A DNA stretch of 64,000 nt from UBA1756 sp045130235 (GCA_045130235.1 JBGUPJ010000048.1:62001-126000); one strand, 5' to 3'; positions 52,829-63,772 are shown, numbered from the stretch's first letter. Numbers and translations: made by a program. The notes: generated from the letters alone by a model not told the origin.

Positions 52829-52933
52829 CCCTCCCCCTTTTCAATCACGAAAGAAATCAGTTTGCTGTGCGTCCTGTACGATAATTTTATTGTTTTTTTT
52901 CGTATTATTGCAACTCAGTTTGGCTATTTGCAA

Positions 52934-53881
52934 ATGTCAGCTTTTTTTAGGAATTTCTTACTGATTATCATGGGGTTAACATCCATTGCTTTTTCTTCTT
53001 GTCAGAAGGAGATTGAGGTGGATATTCCCGATTATGATCGGAAAATTGTGATTGAAGGTCGCATTGAGAACGGTTCGCCCGCCATGGTGATTGTGAGCCG
53101 CAGCGTTCCCTATTTCGACCACATTGATTTGCAAACTTTGATGAATGATGTGTTTATTAAGGATGCCGTGGTCACCGTTTCGTGCGATGGCGTGAGCGAA
53201 CAATTGCAATTCACCCTCTGCGAGGATTCGCCTGTCTATCTGGCCTATGTGGGCCGCAACATTATCGGGGAGCCAGGCAAGCGGTACGACCTCCGGGTGG
53301 AAATCGGCGATACAGTGTTTACTTCTTCCACCACCATCCTCGAACCTTTCCACCTCGACTCGTTATGGTTGGCCTTCGCCAACGAGCAGGACACCACCCC
53401 CACTACCCGCATCCAACTTACCGACAATCCCGCCACCCACGACTATTACATGTTCCAGATCAAGGTACATGGCAAGCGGCTCCACGACCGCCTCTGGGTG
53501 ACCAGCTTCCCCGTGGCCTTCGACGATGCCACCTTCAACGGACAAACGGTCAACTACGAGATTCTGCGCGCCAACCCCTCTTCCTTGTTCGAAAGCACGA
53601 TGACCGATGAGGAGAAGGACGAGTTTTACCGTGTGACCTACCGGAAAGGCGACACCATCTATATGAAGACTTCCCTCATCGATTACGACGGCTTCCAGTA
53701 TTGGTCGGCCATGACGTATGCCATTTCGGTCGGACAGAACCCGTTTATGAGTCCGGCCCCCGTGCCGTGCAATATCAAAGGCGAGAATGTGATTGGCAAC
53801 TGGTGCGGTTTCGCCAGCACGATTGATACCATCTATTATTTGGATGATACGCAGTTGCGTCGCCGATTGGTAAGGCGTTAA
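52934..53881 (+). CDS. DUF4249 family lipoprotein
   Basis: 315 residues from the ATG at 52934. The signal peptide has a lipobox-like AFSSC (Cys near 23). The start of the mature part, KEIEVDIPDYDRKIVIEGRI, is typical of DUF4249, followed by beta-rich segments (RYDLRVEIGDTVFTSSTTI, HDYYMFQIKVHGKRL). Family members usually sit beside a TonB-dependent receptor as accessory outer-membrane lipoproteins. Here the nearest such receptor gene is 4 kb away on the other strand, beyond uvrA. The gene converges on uvrA with an 11-base gap. Confidence 0.85.
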   Translation: MSAFFRNFLLIIMGLTSIAFSSCQKEIEVDIPDYDRKIVIEGRIENGSPAMVIVSRSVPYFDHIDLQTLMNDVFIKDAVVTVSCDGVSEQLQFTLCEDSPVYLAYVGRNIIGEPGKRYDLRVEIGDTVFTSSTTILEPFHLDSLWLAFANEQDTTPTTRIQLTDNPATHDYYMFQIKVHGKRLHDRLWVTSFPVAFDDATFNGQTVNYEILRANPSSLFESTMTDEEKDEFYRVTYRKGDTIYMKTSLIDYDGFQYWSAMTYAISVGQNPFMSPAPVPCNIKGENVIGNWCGFASTIDTIYYLDDTQLRRRLVRR

Positions 53882-53892
53882 AATATAATCAA

Positions 53893-56724
<2,832 letters not shown>

Positions 56725-56725
56725 C

Positions 56726-57661
56726 CTATTTCTTTTTGAATTTTTTGATGGTATAGCTTTTACCAGAACTTACCGTCAATTTGGTGCTTCGCAACCATGG
56801 GTTGAGAGTCTTTAATTCCTTGTAAGTCATGCCATTCTCCTGACAGAAGGTGTACAAGTTGGGTACGGATGAGGTAATCGTAATCTCTTCACAATCGTAA
56901 GGCGCATATTTGTCGCTTTCGTTGAGGCGCACGCCGTAGATGTCGGGGTTTTCGAAGAGCAGTTTATAGGCGAGGATGCGGTACACGTAGCGGGCGGTCT
57001 CGGAGTTGAGGTAGAGGTCCCAGTACTCGTCTTGTGACTGGTTGTTGATATTTTTTCGTACACCGCCATCTCCCATATTATAGCCGGCAGCTGCCAGCGA
57101 CCATTTCCCTAACGATTTTTTCCCCTTTTTCAGATACTTACAGGCAGCATGAGTGCTTTTTTCCAAATCATATCTTTCATCCACATCGTCGTTTATGGTC
57201 AGTCCGTAACTTTTGGCGGTGGCTTCGAGAAATTGCCAGAAACCGACTGCCTTGGCGGGTGACACGGCATTGGAGAGACTGCTTTCGGCCACGCACAGAT
57301 ACTTGATGTCCTCGGGCACAGTGTCCTCTTTCAGGATTTTCTCGATGACGGGGAAGTAGCGTCTCGCACGTTTCAGGCAGAGCAGGGTGGTGGAGTGCTG
57401 GTAGCAGATGGCGGTCAGTTCGCGGTCGAGTGATTCGCGCACGATGGGGTCGTCGAGCGGCACCTTCTCTCCACAAAAGGTGAGACTCTCGGGCAGAGGA
57501 GGATTAGCCAGCACGTTGGTGTAATAATTGGTGCGCGCAGGCTCTGCTTTCTCCTCTTGTGCTTGCGTGTGATGCTGTAGGGTGCCCCATACACAAAGGC
57601 ACACCACAATACCAGCAGTCATGCCACCGCACCATATCCATATTTTTTTCTTGTTTTCCAT
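56726..57661 (-). CDS. Membrane-bound lytic murein transglycosylase (SLT domain plus LysM)
   Basis: 311 residues. An N-terminal hydrophobic segment (about 6-26) acts as signal or anchor. The SLT domain spans about 115-235 with the catalytic Glu in VAESSLSNAVSPAKAVGFWQ near 125 and AAAGYNMGDGGVRKN near 190. A C-terminal LysM-like segment follows (EITITSSVPNLYTFCQENGM near 255, KELKTLNPWL). MltD-like. Cleaves peptidoglycan to form anhydromuramic ends. It begins 37 bases after the TonB receptor gene and is followed by uvrA after one base. Confidence 0.9.
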   Translation of the reverse strand: MENKKKIWIWCGGMTAGIVVCLCVWGTLQHHTQAQEEKAEPARTNYYTNVLANPPLPESLTFCGEKVPLDDPIVRESLDRELTAICYQHSTTLLCLKRARRYFPVIEKILKEDTVPEDIKYLCVAESSLSNAVSPAKAVGFWQFLEATAKSYGLTINDDVDERYDLEKSTHAACKYLKKGKKSLGKWSLAAAGYNMGDGGVRKNINNQSQDEYWDLYLNSETARYVYRILAYKLLFENPDIYGVRLNESDKYAPYDCEEITITSSVPNLYTFCQENGMTYKELKTLNPWLRSTKLTVSSGKSYTIKKFKKK

Positions 57662-57698
57662 TGAGGGATGAGTCTGTTAAGGATGAAGATCAATAGCA

Positions 57699-60020
57699 TC
57701 AGAACTGCCAGCTGAAGCCAACGCTGTACAGCAACGGCAGCTGGTAGATGGTCTTGTTGGTGATGCGGTCTTTATAAAATACGTTTTTGTAGTTGTAAAG
57801 GTTGGTGGCACCGGCACTCAGCTCTATCACATGACGTTCGCCAATATGGAAGCTTTTCTTGATGCTGATGTCCAAACGGTGATAGTGGGGCAGACGGCCC
57901 TGGTTGTAGTCAGCCAATATGAAATCAAGACCTTCGTTGTTGGAGATATAGTTGAAATCGTAGGAGGTGACGTCCATGTTAGGATAATAGGCTTGGGTCT
58001 GGGTGTAGGGGAATCCTGTGCCGAAGTTCCAACGCACGTCGAACTGCCAGCTTTTGCGTTTTCCGAAGCTGTATGAAGCCAGGAAGTTGATGTTGTGGCG
58101 GCGGTCGAAATGGGGTTCGTACACCATGCGCCCATCGTTGCGTTTTACCCATCCTAAAGCATATACCAAGCGGAGGTCAAGACCTTTGTAAGAAAATTCG
58201 ATAGTGATGTCGCCGCCATAGGCTTTCCCGGTTTCGAACATATAGTCCAAGTCTTCCTTGAACATTTTGTAACGGTTGATGGAGGTCAGCACTGAGAAAT
58301 TTTTATAGTAGCCTTCGATGTTGATGGTGGTAAAGGGGATGACATCCAACTCAAGACCCAAAATCACATGCTGTGATTTCTGCATACTGGATTCGATTTC
58401 CTTGCCGTTGGGCAGCGTGTCGGGAATTTGGAGCGGACTGGAGAGGAAGCCGGTGAACAGGTTCACCACGTCGCGGTCGGAGGTGGCGGCCACGAGGTTC
58501 TGCGAGAACATGCCCGCCGCTAATTTCAGGCGCACCTTCGGTGTGATATTGTATTTGAACGATAGCCGCGGCTCTGGCGAACTCTTGCCGAGCGAGGCGT
58601 AGTACTGGAATCGGAAACTTGGCTCGATGAGAATCTTGTCGCGCCAGTTGTACTTGTATTTGACGAAAAGACCCACATCGCTGGTGTAGTCCACTACCGA
58701 TTTGCGCGAGACTGCCGCCTGCGTCTCAAAGAAGACGTAGCGCACGGTATTGCCGGAGAACTCAGCGCCGAGCGAGAGTTGGCTCTTGCCGAAATAGTAG
58801 GTGAATTTGAGGTTGGCCACGAAACCGTTGAGGGCGCTTTGGCGGGTGTTGGTGTCTTTGGCGGAGGTGTTGAGAGAAAGGTTGGAGGGCTTGTTGTCTT
58901 GGTCGTCCAGGGCGGTATAGTAGTTGGTGTAGCCGATTGTTCCTTCGATAAGCATGGGGGCGCGACCGGGCACAATCAAGAAGTTGCATCCCACCCCGTA
59001 ATTGGTCCATTTGTAGGTGGCGATTTTGGTGTAATCTACCTTGTCATCAAAACGGAAGCCGAAGAAGTTGAGTTTGGAACCGCTCTTGCTCGTGAGGGAA
59101 ATTTTGCCATATATGTCAAGGTAATTGTAGGGCAATCCGTCTTCTACGTATGGGTAGAAGGCTTTTGAGGAATATTTCAGATAAGACCCTTTCACGGAAA
59201 GAATGTAGCCGAGCGAGAAGACGCTGTTTTCTTTCATCTTAATAAAAGGTCCTTCTAATAACAACTTGGCACCGAAGGTGTTAAGGTCAACCTTGCCAGT
59301 GATGTGCTTGCGGTTGCCGTCGCGGGTGCGGATGTCCATCACCGAGGAGATTCTGCCGCCGAACTCCGCTCCGAAACCTCCGGTATAAACATCCGCCGAA
59401 CCGATGATGTCGCTGTCGAAAACCGAGAAGAGACCGATGGAGTGGAAGGGATTGTAAATCAGCATCCCGTCCAGCAGAAGCATGTTCTGTATCGGGGTGC
59501 CGCCACGGATGTACAGCTGACCTCCCTGGTCGCCGGTGGACACCACGCCGGGCAGCACTTGCAGGTACTGGGCGAAGTCGGGTGTGCCGCCGATGGATGG
59601 CATCTGCTTGATGTCTTTGGTGGATACCGAGATGACCGAGGTGCGCGTTTCTGTAATCACTCGCTGCGACTCCGCACTTACGTTGATCCCCTCCAACATG
59701 ACATTGTCGGGCGACATCGTGTAGTTGCGGTTCACCACCATGTTGGTGATTTCCACCGAGTCGAGAATGGTCTTGTAACCGTAAAAGGAAACTTCTATTT
59801 CATATTTTCCTGCCGGTACTTTCGTGATGATGTAGGCGCCGCTCTTTTCCGTCACTTCGCCATAGTTGGTGCCAGATAGCCTCACCATGGCGTAAGCGAT
59901 GGGTTCGCCTGTGGAAGCGTCGTAAACAAATCCGTTCACACCTCCGTTTTGGGCAAAGGTTATGACGGATAAAATGCTTAAAATAAATGAGATAATGTAT
60001 TCTTTGTGCCTTAAAAGCAT
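57699..60020 (-). CDS. TonB-dependent outer-membrane receptor with carboxypeptidase-like N-domain
   Basis: 773 residues. Signal peptide about 1-23 (TFAQN). A CarboxypepD_reg-like domain (about 26-105: VNGFVYDASTGEPIAYAMV) precedes the plug (about 125-235, with QVLPGVVSTGDQGGQLYIRG and NMLLLDGMLIYNP) and a beta-barrel ending in LLYSVGFSWQF with terminal Phe. It would take up an unidentified ligand with energy from TonB-ExbBD. It leads the receptor-transglycosylase-uvrA unit. No SusD gene is adjacent; a DUF4249 partner gene lies beyond uvrA. Confidence 0.92.
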   Translation of the reverse strand: MLLRHKEYIISFILSILSVITFAQNGGVNGFVYDASTGEPIAYAMVRLSGTNYGEVTEKSGAYIITKVPAGKYEIEVSFYGYKTILDSVEITNMVVNRNYTMSPDNVMLEGINVSAESQRVITETRTSVISVSTKDIKQMPSIGGTPDFAQYLQVLPGVVSTGDQGGQLYIRGGTPIQNMLLLDGMLIYNPFHSIGLFSVFDSDIIGSADVYTGGFGAEFGGRISSVMDIRTRDGNRKHITGKVDLNTFGAKLLLEGPFIKMKENSVFSLGYILSVKGSYLKYSSKAFYPYVEDGLPYNYLDIYGKISLTSKSGSKLNFFGFRFDDKVDYTKIATYKWTNYGVGCNFLIVPGRAPMLIEGTIGYTNYYTALDDQDNKPSNLSLNTSAKDTNTRQSALNGFVANLKFTYYFGKSQLSLGAEFSGNTVRYVFFETQAAVSRKSVVDYTSDVGLFVKYKYNWRDKILIEPSFRFQYYASLGKSSPEPRLSFKYNITPKVRLKLAAGMFSQNLVAATSDRDVVNLFTGFLSSPLQIPDTLPNGKEIESSMQKSQHVILGLELDVIPFTTINIEGYYKNFSVLTSINRYKMFKEDLDYMFETGKAYGGDITIEFSYKGLDLRLVYALGWVKRNDGRMVYEPHFDRRHNINFLASYSFGKRKSWQFDVRWNFGTGFPYTQTQAYYPNMDVTSYDFNYISNNEGLDFILADYNQGRLPHYHRLDISIKKSFHIGERHVIELSAGATNLYNYKNVFYKDRITNKTIYQLPLLYSVGFSWQF

Positions 60021-60039
60021 AGTCGTATTTTTAAGGCGG

Positions 60040-60047
60040 CAAATTTA
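60040..60047 (-). promoter_or_regulatory. -7 promoter box for the TonB receptor-transglycosylase-uvrA unit
   Basis: TAAATTTG followed by CCGCC on the minus strand, 19 bases before the ATG at 60020. Confidence 0.7.
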
Positions 60048-60128
60048 CAATAAAATCTCCTATTTTTTAATCATCCCCAACTCTTTTTTTGAAAAAATAC
60101 GAGGGATGCTCTCTCTCACTTTTAGGTA

Positions 60129-60662
60129 TTAATCTCGGGGAAATTTATTGGTGATTTCCCATATCACGATGGCGCCGGCCACCGACACGTTGAAGGAGTG
60201 TTTGGTGCCATACTGCGGAATTTCAATCGCACCATCACACAAGGCTAACACCTCGTCATCCACCCCGAAAACCTCGTTGCCCAACACGATGGCCACCTTC
60301 TCTCCTTTAGTGGGTGCGTACTCTTCCAGCGAAACCGACGTGTCCACCTGCTCTACCGCCCACACGCGATACCCCTGCGCCTTCAGGTCGTTAACCGCCT
60401 CCACAGTACTATCAAAGTGCTTCCAACATACTGATTCTGTGGCCCCTAACGCCGTCTTCGAAATCTCCTTGTGGGGCGGACAGGCGGTGATGCCACACAA
60501 ATACAGCGCCTCCACCGCAAAGCCGTCGCACGTGCGGAACAACGACCCTACATTGTACATGCTTCGCACATTATCCAAAACCACTACCAGCGGAGTCTTC
60601 TCCTGCTCCTTGAACTCCTCCGTGCTCACCCGCCCGAGTTCGTCCATGCTCAATTTCTTCAT
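60129..60662 (-). CDS. SpoU/TrmH family RNA 2'-O-methyltransferase
   Basis: 177 residues with the three SPOUT motifs: VVVLDNVRSMYNVGSLFRTC near 26-45, VAIVLGNEVFGVDDEVL near 122-138 and IPQYGTKHSFNVSVAGAIVI near 148-167. Methylates a ribose in tRNA or rRNA; the exact target cannot be told. It is shorter than RlmB-like proteins, lacking their N-terminal domain, and so closer to TrmL/TrmH-type. Single gene with its own promoter box. Confidence 0.9.
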   Translation of the reverse strand: MKKLSMDELGRVSTEEFKEQEKTPLVVVLDNVRSMYNVGSLFRTCDGFAVEALYLCGITACPPHKEISKTALGATESVCWKHFDSTVEAVNDLKAQGYRVWAVEQVDTSVSLEEYAPTKGEKVAIVLGNEVFGVDDEVLALCDGAIEIPQYGTKHSFNVSVAGAIVIWEITNKFPRD

Positions 60663-60687
60663 CTTTGATGGATTAAAATTTCAGATG

Positions 60688-60695
60688 CAAAAATA
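60688..60695 (-). promoter_or_regulatory. -7 promoter box for the SpoU methyltransferase gene
   Basis: TATTTTTG followed by CATC on the minus strand, 25 bases before the ATG at 60662. Confidence 0.7.
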
Positions 60696-60703
60696 GTGAA
60701 AAA

Positions 60704-61000
60704 TCAATTCTGTTTTTCTGAAATTTTCTTCAGTTCGTCAATCTTCTTTTCCAATTCATCCAGCTTCTTCATCACATCGTCGTTGTTGTCGCTCACCATG
60801 GCATCCACAAAAATGGAGTAGATGAACGTGTGCTTGACAATAATATCAATGAGGCAAATCAGGGGGCAGGCGATGTGCTAACTTGTTCGCAATAGCGTAC
60901 TCAGCCCGCTGACCTGCAAATAGATGACCGCTGCATTCAGCAGAATGACAGCAAAGATAATCTTTTCGTTCAGGAAGAATTTATTCAAAAATGTTTTTCA
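60704..61000 (-). pseudogene. Decayed ion-channel (voltage-gated type) gene
   Basis: On the minus strand one frame reads NKFFLNEKIIFAVILLNAAV and YLQVSG, meets a TAG, then continues in frame as CPLICLIDIIVKHTFIYSIF, VDAMVSDNNDDVMKKLDELE and ends EKKIDELKKISEKQN. The first part resembles the N-terminus, and the last the C-terminal coiled coil, of Bacteroidota ion transporters of about 270 residues, so most of the membrane core is missing. The start is also lost: the nearby ATG at 61001 is in another frame. I see no promoter box. Identity is inferred from memory of the family; that this is a gene remnant is surer. Confidence 0.5.
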
Positions 61001-61130
61001 TAAAAGGGATAAATGGTTTGGTTTGAATCGTAAGAATTGGGGGAAGTCGTAATGCGATTTATTGGCATTTTCGGTTTGCAAAAACATTGTCATCATCTTC
61101 TCTGTATTGTGTATTTTCAAAATATTGTGT

Positions 61131-61138
61131 TATCTTTG
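61131..61138 (+). promoter_or_regulatory. -7 promoter box for the RAYT gene
   Basis: TATCTTTG followed by CAGCC, 26 bases before the ATG at 61165. It lies inside the longer open frame and so sets the start. Confidence 0.65.
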
Positions 61139-61164
61139 CAGCCCAATCTCAAAATAAACTATCC

Positions 61165-61905
61165 ATGTCTAACAACTACTTCCAGAACCGATACCGTATT
61201 CCGTCCGCACGGGCGGCGTGGCACAATTACAACGGAGGCCTCTATTTCGTCACCATCTGTACCCATAATCGCAAACATTATTTCGGAGAAATTGTACCGG
61301 CCTGTACGGCTGGGACGATGCAGCGAATGGTTTTGTCGCCCATTGGACAATTCGCCGATGAACAATTCCGCAATGCCCACGCCCATTACCCCTACGCCGA
61401 AATCCCGTTGTGGGTGGTGATGCCCGACCATATCCACGCCATCGTGGGTATTGACCCCAATACGGAAACGATGGGTGCGGGTGACGTGGTGGAATTCAAT
61501 AACGTGGGGGAATTCAATAACGTGATGGAATTTAATAACGTGATGGAATTCAATAACGTGATGGAATTCAATAACGTGTTGGAATTCAATAACGTAGAGA
61601 CGATGTGCACATCGTCTCTACCGCGTCAACGTCAATCACCACCCCCACGTCAATCACCGCAATCCCGATGGAAACAGGAAACAATTGATGAACAAATGCA
61701 GATGGTTTCGTTGCGGCGGGGTAAATTGTCCGTCGTCGTCGGCGGGTTGAAACGCGCCATTACCCATTTCGCCAACCAGAATCATTTGCCGTTCGCATGG
61801 CAGACCCGTTTCCACGACCACATCATCCGTAATGCCGATGAATTGAACCGTATCGCCATCTATATTAAAAACAATGTGGCAAAGGCGAAATACAAAAAAG
61901 GTTAG
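61165..61905 (+). CDS. REP-associated tyrosine transposase (RAYT, Y1/IS200-like)
   Basis: 246 residues from the ATG at 61165. The N-terminal GGLYFVTICTHNRKHYFGEI (24-43) and VVMPDHIHAIVGI (84-96, with the HUH-type metal motif HIH at 89-91) and the C-terminal RFHDHIIRN and AIYIKNN (candidate nucleophile Tyr near 233) are those of RAYT/Y1 transposases. Between the HUH motif and the Tyr lies an insert: six EFNNV units (about 110-145) and then a 28-bp palindrome read in frame as VETMCTSSL. RAYTs nick and move REP hairpins. No IS200-style ends or second orf are seen, so it is a single-copy-type gene. Confidence 0.85.
   Translation: MSNNYFQNRYRIPSARAAWHNYNGGLYFVTICTHNRKHYFGEIVPACTAGTMQRMVLSPIGQFADEQFRNAHAHYPYAEIPLWVVMPDHIHAIVGIDPNTETMGAGDVVEFNNVGEFNNVMEFNNVMEFNNVMEFNNVLEFNNVETMCTSSLPRQRQSPPPRQSPQSRWKQETIDEQMQMVSLRRGKLSVVVGGLKRAITHFANQNHLPFAWQTRFHDHIIRNADELNRIAIYIKNNVAKAKYKKG
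61491..61598 (+). repeat. Six tandem 18-bp repeats inside the RAYT gene
   Basis: Units GGAATTCAATAACGTGAT with few changes, starting at 61491, 61509, 61527, 61545, 61563 and 61581. The reading frame is kept (EFNNV plus one variable residue). The last unit runs into the palindrome at 61594. Confidence 0.9.
61594..61621. repeat. REP-like palindrome, copy 3 (inside the RAYT gene)
   Basis: GTAGAGACG-N10-CGTCTCTAC with centre ATGTGCACAT, a perfect 28-bp palindrome, translated in frame. Confidence 0.85.
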
Positions 61906-61911
61906 AATTAC

Positions 61912-62003
61912 CTATTCCCTCCCTTGGTACCATCCGCTCAAAATCGCGATGAAATCGTAGCCGAGGATGTGCGACAGCTTCATCACCAAGTGAGAATAAG
62001 AGC
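61912..62003 (-). pseudogene. C-terminal remnant of a small HTH protein gene
   Basis: On the minus strand the codons read LVMKLSHILGYDFIAILSGW then YQGRE and a stop, like the C-terminal half of small Bacteroidota helix-turn-helix proteins (pattern LLMKISxILxYDFF). The upstream half is out of frame or lost. A promoter box on the same strand survives at 62079-62086. The family assignment is from memory and uncertain. Confidence 0.4.
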
Positions 62004-62078
62004 GTCAAGCTCAATGTTTTATTCTTTCAAAATGATTTACATATTCAGATGTTCTTTTGTTCCTTAAAATTGTAGCTG

Positions 62079-62086
62079 CAAAAGTA
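62079..62086 (-). promoter_or_regulatory. -7 promoter box facing the HTH remnant
   Basis: TACTTTTG followed by CAGC on the minus strand. No intact gene follows it. Confidence 0.5.
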
Positions 62087-62134
62087 CGAATAATTTTATT
62101 CTCCCACCCACCCTCTCATTCCAATTTTTTCCCG

Positions 62135-62142
62135 TATTTTTG
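62135..62142 (+). promoter_or_regulatory. -7 promoter box for the GT4 gene
   Basis: TATTTTTG followed by CCGCC, only 8 bases before the ATG at 62151, so the transcript should have almost no leader. Confidence 0.7.
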
Positions 62143-62150
62143 CCGCCGTT

Positions 62151-63272
62151 ATGAGTAAGAATATCGGTTTCGATGCCAAAAGGGCCTTCAACAACCAGCG
62201 CGGATTGGGCAACTACAGCCGCGACACGATCCGTATTCTCTCTGCTTACTATTCTGACAATCAGTATTTTCTGTTTACACCGAAAGTGAATTCCACTATT
62301 CATTTTCCGCTTTCGGAGAATGCCCAAGTGCGGATGCCTCACGGTTTGCAAAAGTGCAGTCCTGCGCTCTGGCGCACTTTCTCGCTTGCCGGCGAGGCGC
62401 AGAAATGCCATCTCGACCTGTTCCATGGTCTCAGCCACGAACTGCCGGTGGGCATCCAGAAGAAGAATATCCCTACGGTGGTCACCATCCACGACCTCAT
62501 CTTCCTCAAATTTCCACAACTCTATCCTGCTTTCGACAGAAGGATGTATAAGCGTAAATATTTGTATAGCTGCGAAATAGCGGATAGAATTATTGCCGTA
62601 AGCCAGCAAACGAAGCGCGACTTGGTGGAGCTGGCCGGTGTGCCGGAGCAGAAGGTGGAGGTGGTGTATCAAGGGTGCAGCCCGATTTTCCAGCAGCCCA
62701 TCTCCGAAGAGCGGGTAGGGGAGTTGCGCCAAAAGTATGGACTGCCACAGCAGTATGTGCTGAGTGTGGGCGCGCTGGAGGAACGAAAGAACCATATTCT
62801 TATCCTACAGGCACTTGCACAGCATTCTATCGACATTCCCTTGGTCATCGTCGGCAACGAGACTTCCTATACGCCGGTATTGTACCAATATATTGCCGAG
62901 CATCATCTCGAATCGCAGGTGAAAATCCTCACGGGAGTGCCGTTTGCCAATTTTCCTGCCCTCTATCGTGGTGCTTCAGTGTTTGTGTATCCTTCTCTTT
63001 TTGAGGGGTTTGGAATTCCAGTTCTGGAGGCGCTCACTTCGCACGTACCGGTGATTGCCGCTACGGGAAGCTGTTTGGAGGAGAGTGGAGGCCCGCATAG
63101 TTGTTATGTTGCCCCCGATGCTCCCGACGAGCTGGCCTACCAGCTGGAGCGCATCCTGAGCGATGCAGCCTTGCGGCAAGAAATGGTTGCCCATGGTGAG
63201 GCGTATGCCCGTCAATTCACCGATGAGGCCATTGCAAAACGGCTATGGTCAGTGTATGAGTCGGTGATATGA
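62151..63272 (+). CDS. GT4-type glycosyltransferase
   Basis: 373 residues, GT-B fold. N-terminal IGFDAKRAFNNQRGLGNYSR (5-24), TIHDLIFLKFPQLYP near 108, IIAVSQQTKRDL near 145, then the second domain with VLSVGALEERKNH near 204 and the donor-site SLFEGFGIPVLEALTSHVPV near 283-302. The pattern is that of mannosyltransferase-like enzymes (WbaZ/MtfB group). It stands alone, about 25 kb from the glycan operon. The promoter lies so close that the mRNA is nearly leaderless. Confidence 0.9.
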   Translation: MSKNIGFDAKRAFNNQRGLGNYSRDTIRILSAYYSDNQYFLFTPKVNSTIHFPLSENAQVRMPHGLQKCSPALWRTFSLAGEAQKCHLDLFHGLSHELPVGIQKKNIPTVVTIHDLIFLKFPQLYPAFDRRMYKRKYLYSCEIADRIIAVSQQTKRDLVELAGVPEQKVEVVYQGCSPIFQQPISEERVGELRQKYGLPQQYVLSVGALEERKNHILILQALAQHSIDIPLVIVGNETSYTPVLYQYIAEHHLESQVKILTGVPFANFPALYRGASVFVYPSLFEGFGIPVLEALTSHVPVIAATGSCLEESGGPHSCYVAPDAPDELAYQLERILSDAALRQEMVAHGEAYARQFTDEAIAKRLWSVYESVI

Positions 63273-63279
63273 GGCAATA

Positions 63280-63307
63280 AAAAAGCGGCAAGGATTTCCT
63301 TGCCGCG
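63280..63307 (-). terminator. Terminator of the four-helix-bundle protein gene
   Basis: GCGGCAAGG-atttC-CCTTGCCGC type stem. On the minus strand it is followed by six T residues. Confidence 0.8.
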
Positions 63308-63331
63308 ATAGTATCTAACAAAATTCGGGAA

Positions 63332-63772
63332 TTAGATCATCATGTTCGACATGTCATCGTCCATCATGGCCTCTTCCTCTTCGCGCGGGTTGACGGTGCG
63401 CTGGAGGGAAGCAACTAAAGAGCCAATCATCTTGGTGAGCTCCATGAGCTGGTTGCGGGAGTACTCCTTGTCGGTGTCGTTCATGACATTGAGACGGGAA
63501 GCGATTTCCGTGTAAACTACGCATTCTCTAACGGAACTTTTGGCCATTTTGAGATAGTAGATGAATTGGGCTTTGTTGCGGGCTGAACCCTCGGCAGTGT
63601 TCATTGCGATGCCCTGGGCGGATTTCACAAAAGCCTCGCCAACAGTGGCACGACAGCTTTCGGGGAAGTTAGTAGTTACAGAATGCACCCAAGTGATGTA
63701 ATCGAGCGCTTTTGCATAGATGCGTAAGTCTTCAAATCTGAAGAAGCTCACATTATTTTCTTGTTCGTTCAT
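63332..63772 (-). CDS. Four-helix-bundle (23S rRNA intervening-sequence type) protein
   Basis: 146 residues. Family landmarks: FEDLRIYAKALDY near 13-25, KSAQGIAMNTAEGSARNKAQ near 50-69, FIYYLKMAKSSVREC near 70-84. Such proteins form small helical bundles; some are encoded in insertions of 23S rRNA genes, and the Avd accessory protein of diversity-generating retroelements is related. Neither an rRNA gene nor a reverse transcriptase is seen in the window. The C-terminal tail (PREEEEAMMDDDMSNMMI) is unusually acidic and Met-rich. It has its own promoter and terminator. Confidence 0.88.
   Translation of the reverse strand: MNEQENNVSFFRFEDLRIYAKALDYITWVHSVTTNFPESCRATVGEAFVKSAQGIAMNTAEGSARNKAQFIYYLKMAKSSVRECVVYTEIASRLNVMNDTDKEYSRNQLMELTKMIGSLVASLQRTVNPREEEEAMMDDDMSNMMI

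Larger units (their letters stand above)
52511..52933 (+). other. 423-base region without an intact gene, with coding-like remnants
   Basis: No ATG-started frame of useful length is seen. On the plus strand, codons from about 52695 to 52828 read as protein (for example GYLIIDGKKRAIRRITIDG and EEFYYIFPQIE) and end in TAG but have no start. Near 52541-52607 another stretch reads KPEYHAADVLKAHHLGNHV. A 26-bp palindrome lies at 52627. TATTATTG at 52903-52910 may be a weak promoter box for the next gene. Confidence 0.45.

Noticed and set aside
61491..61598. CRISPR-like array
   Set aside because: The units are directly adjacent with no spacers, are only 18 bp and lie in frame in a coding region.
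61392..61610. Minus-strand frame reading LLNS repeats
   Set aside because: Complement of the 18-bp array in the RAYT gene; no promoter or start context.
63332..63772. Avd accessory protein of a diversity-generating retroelement
   Set aside because: The four-helix-bundle family fits, but no reverse transcriptase or template/variable repeat is visible in the window.
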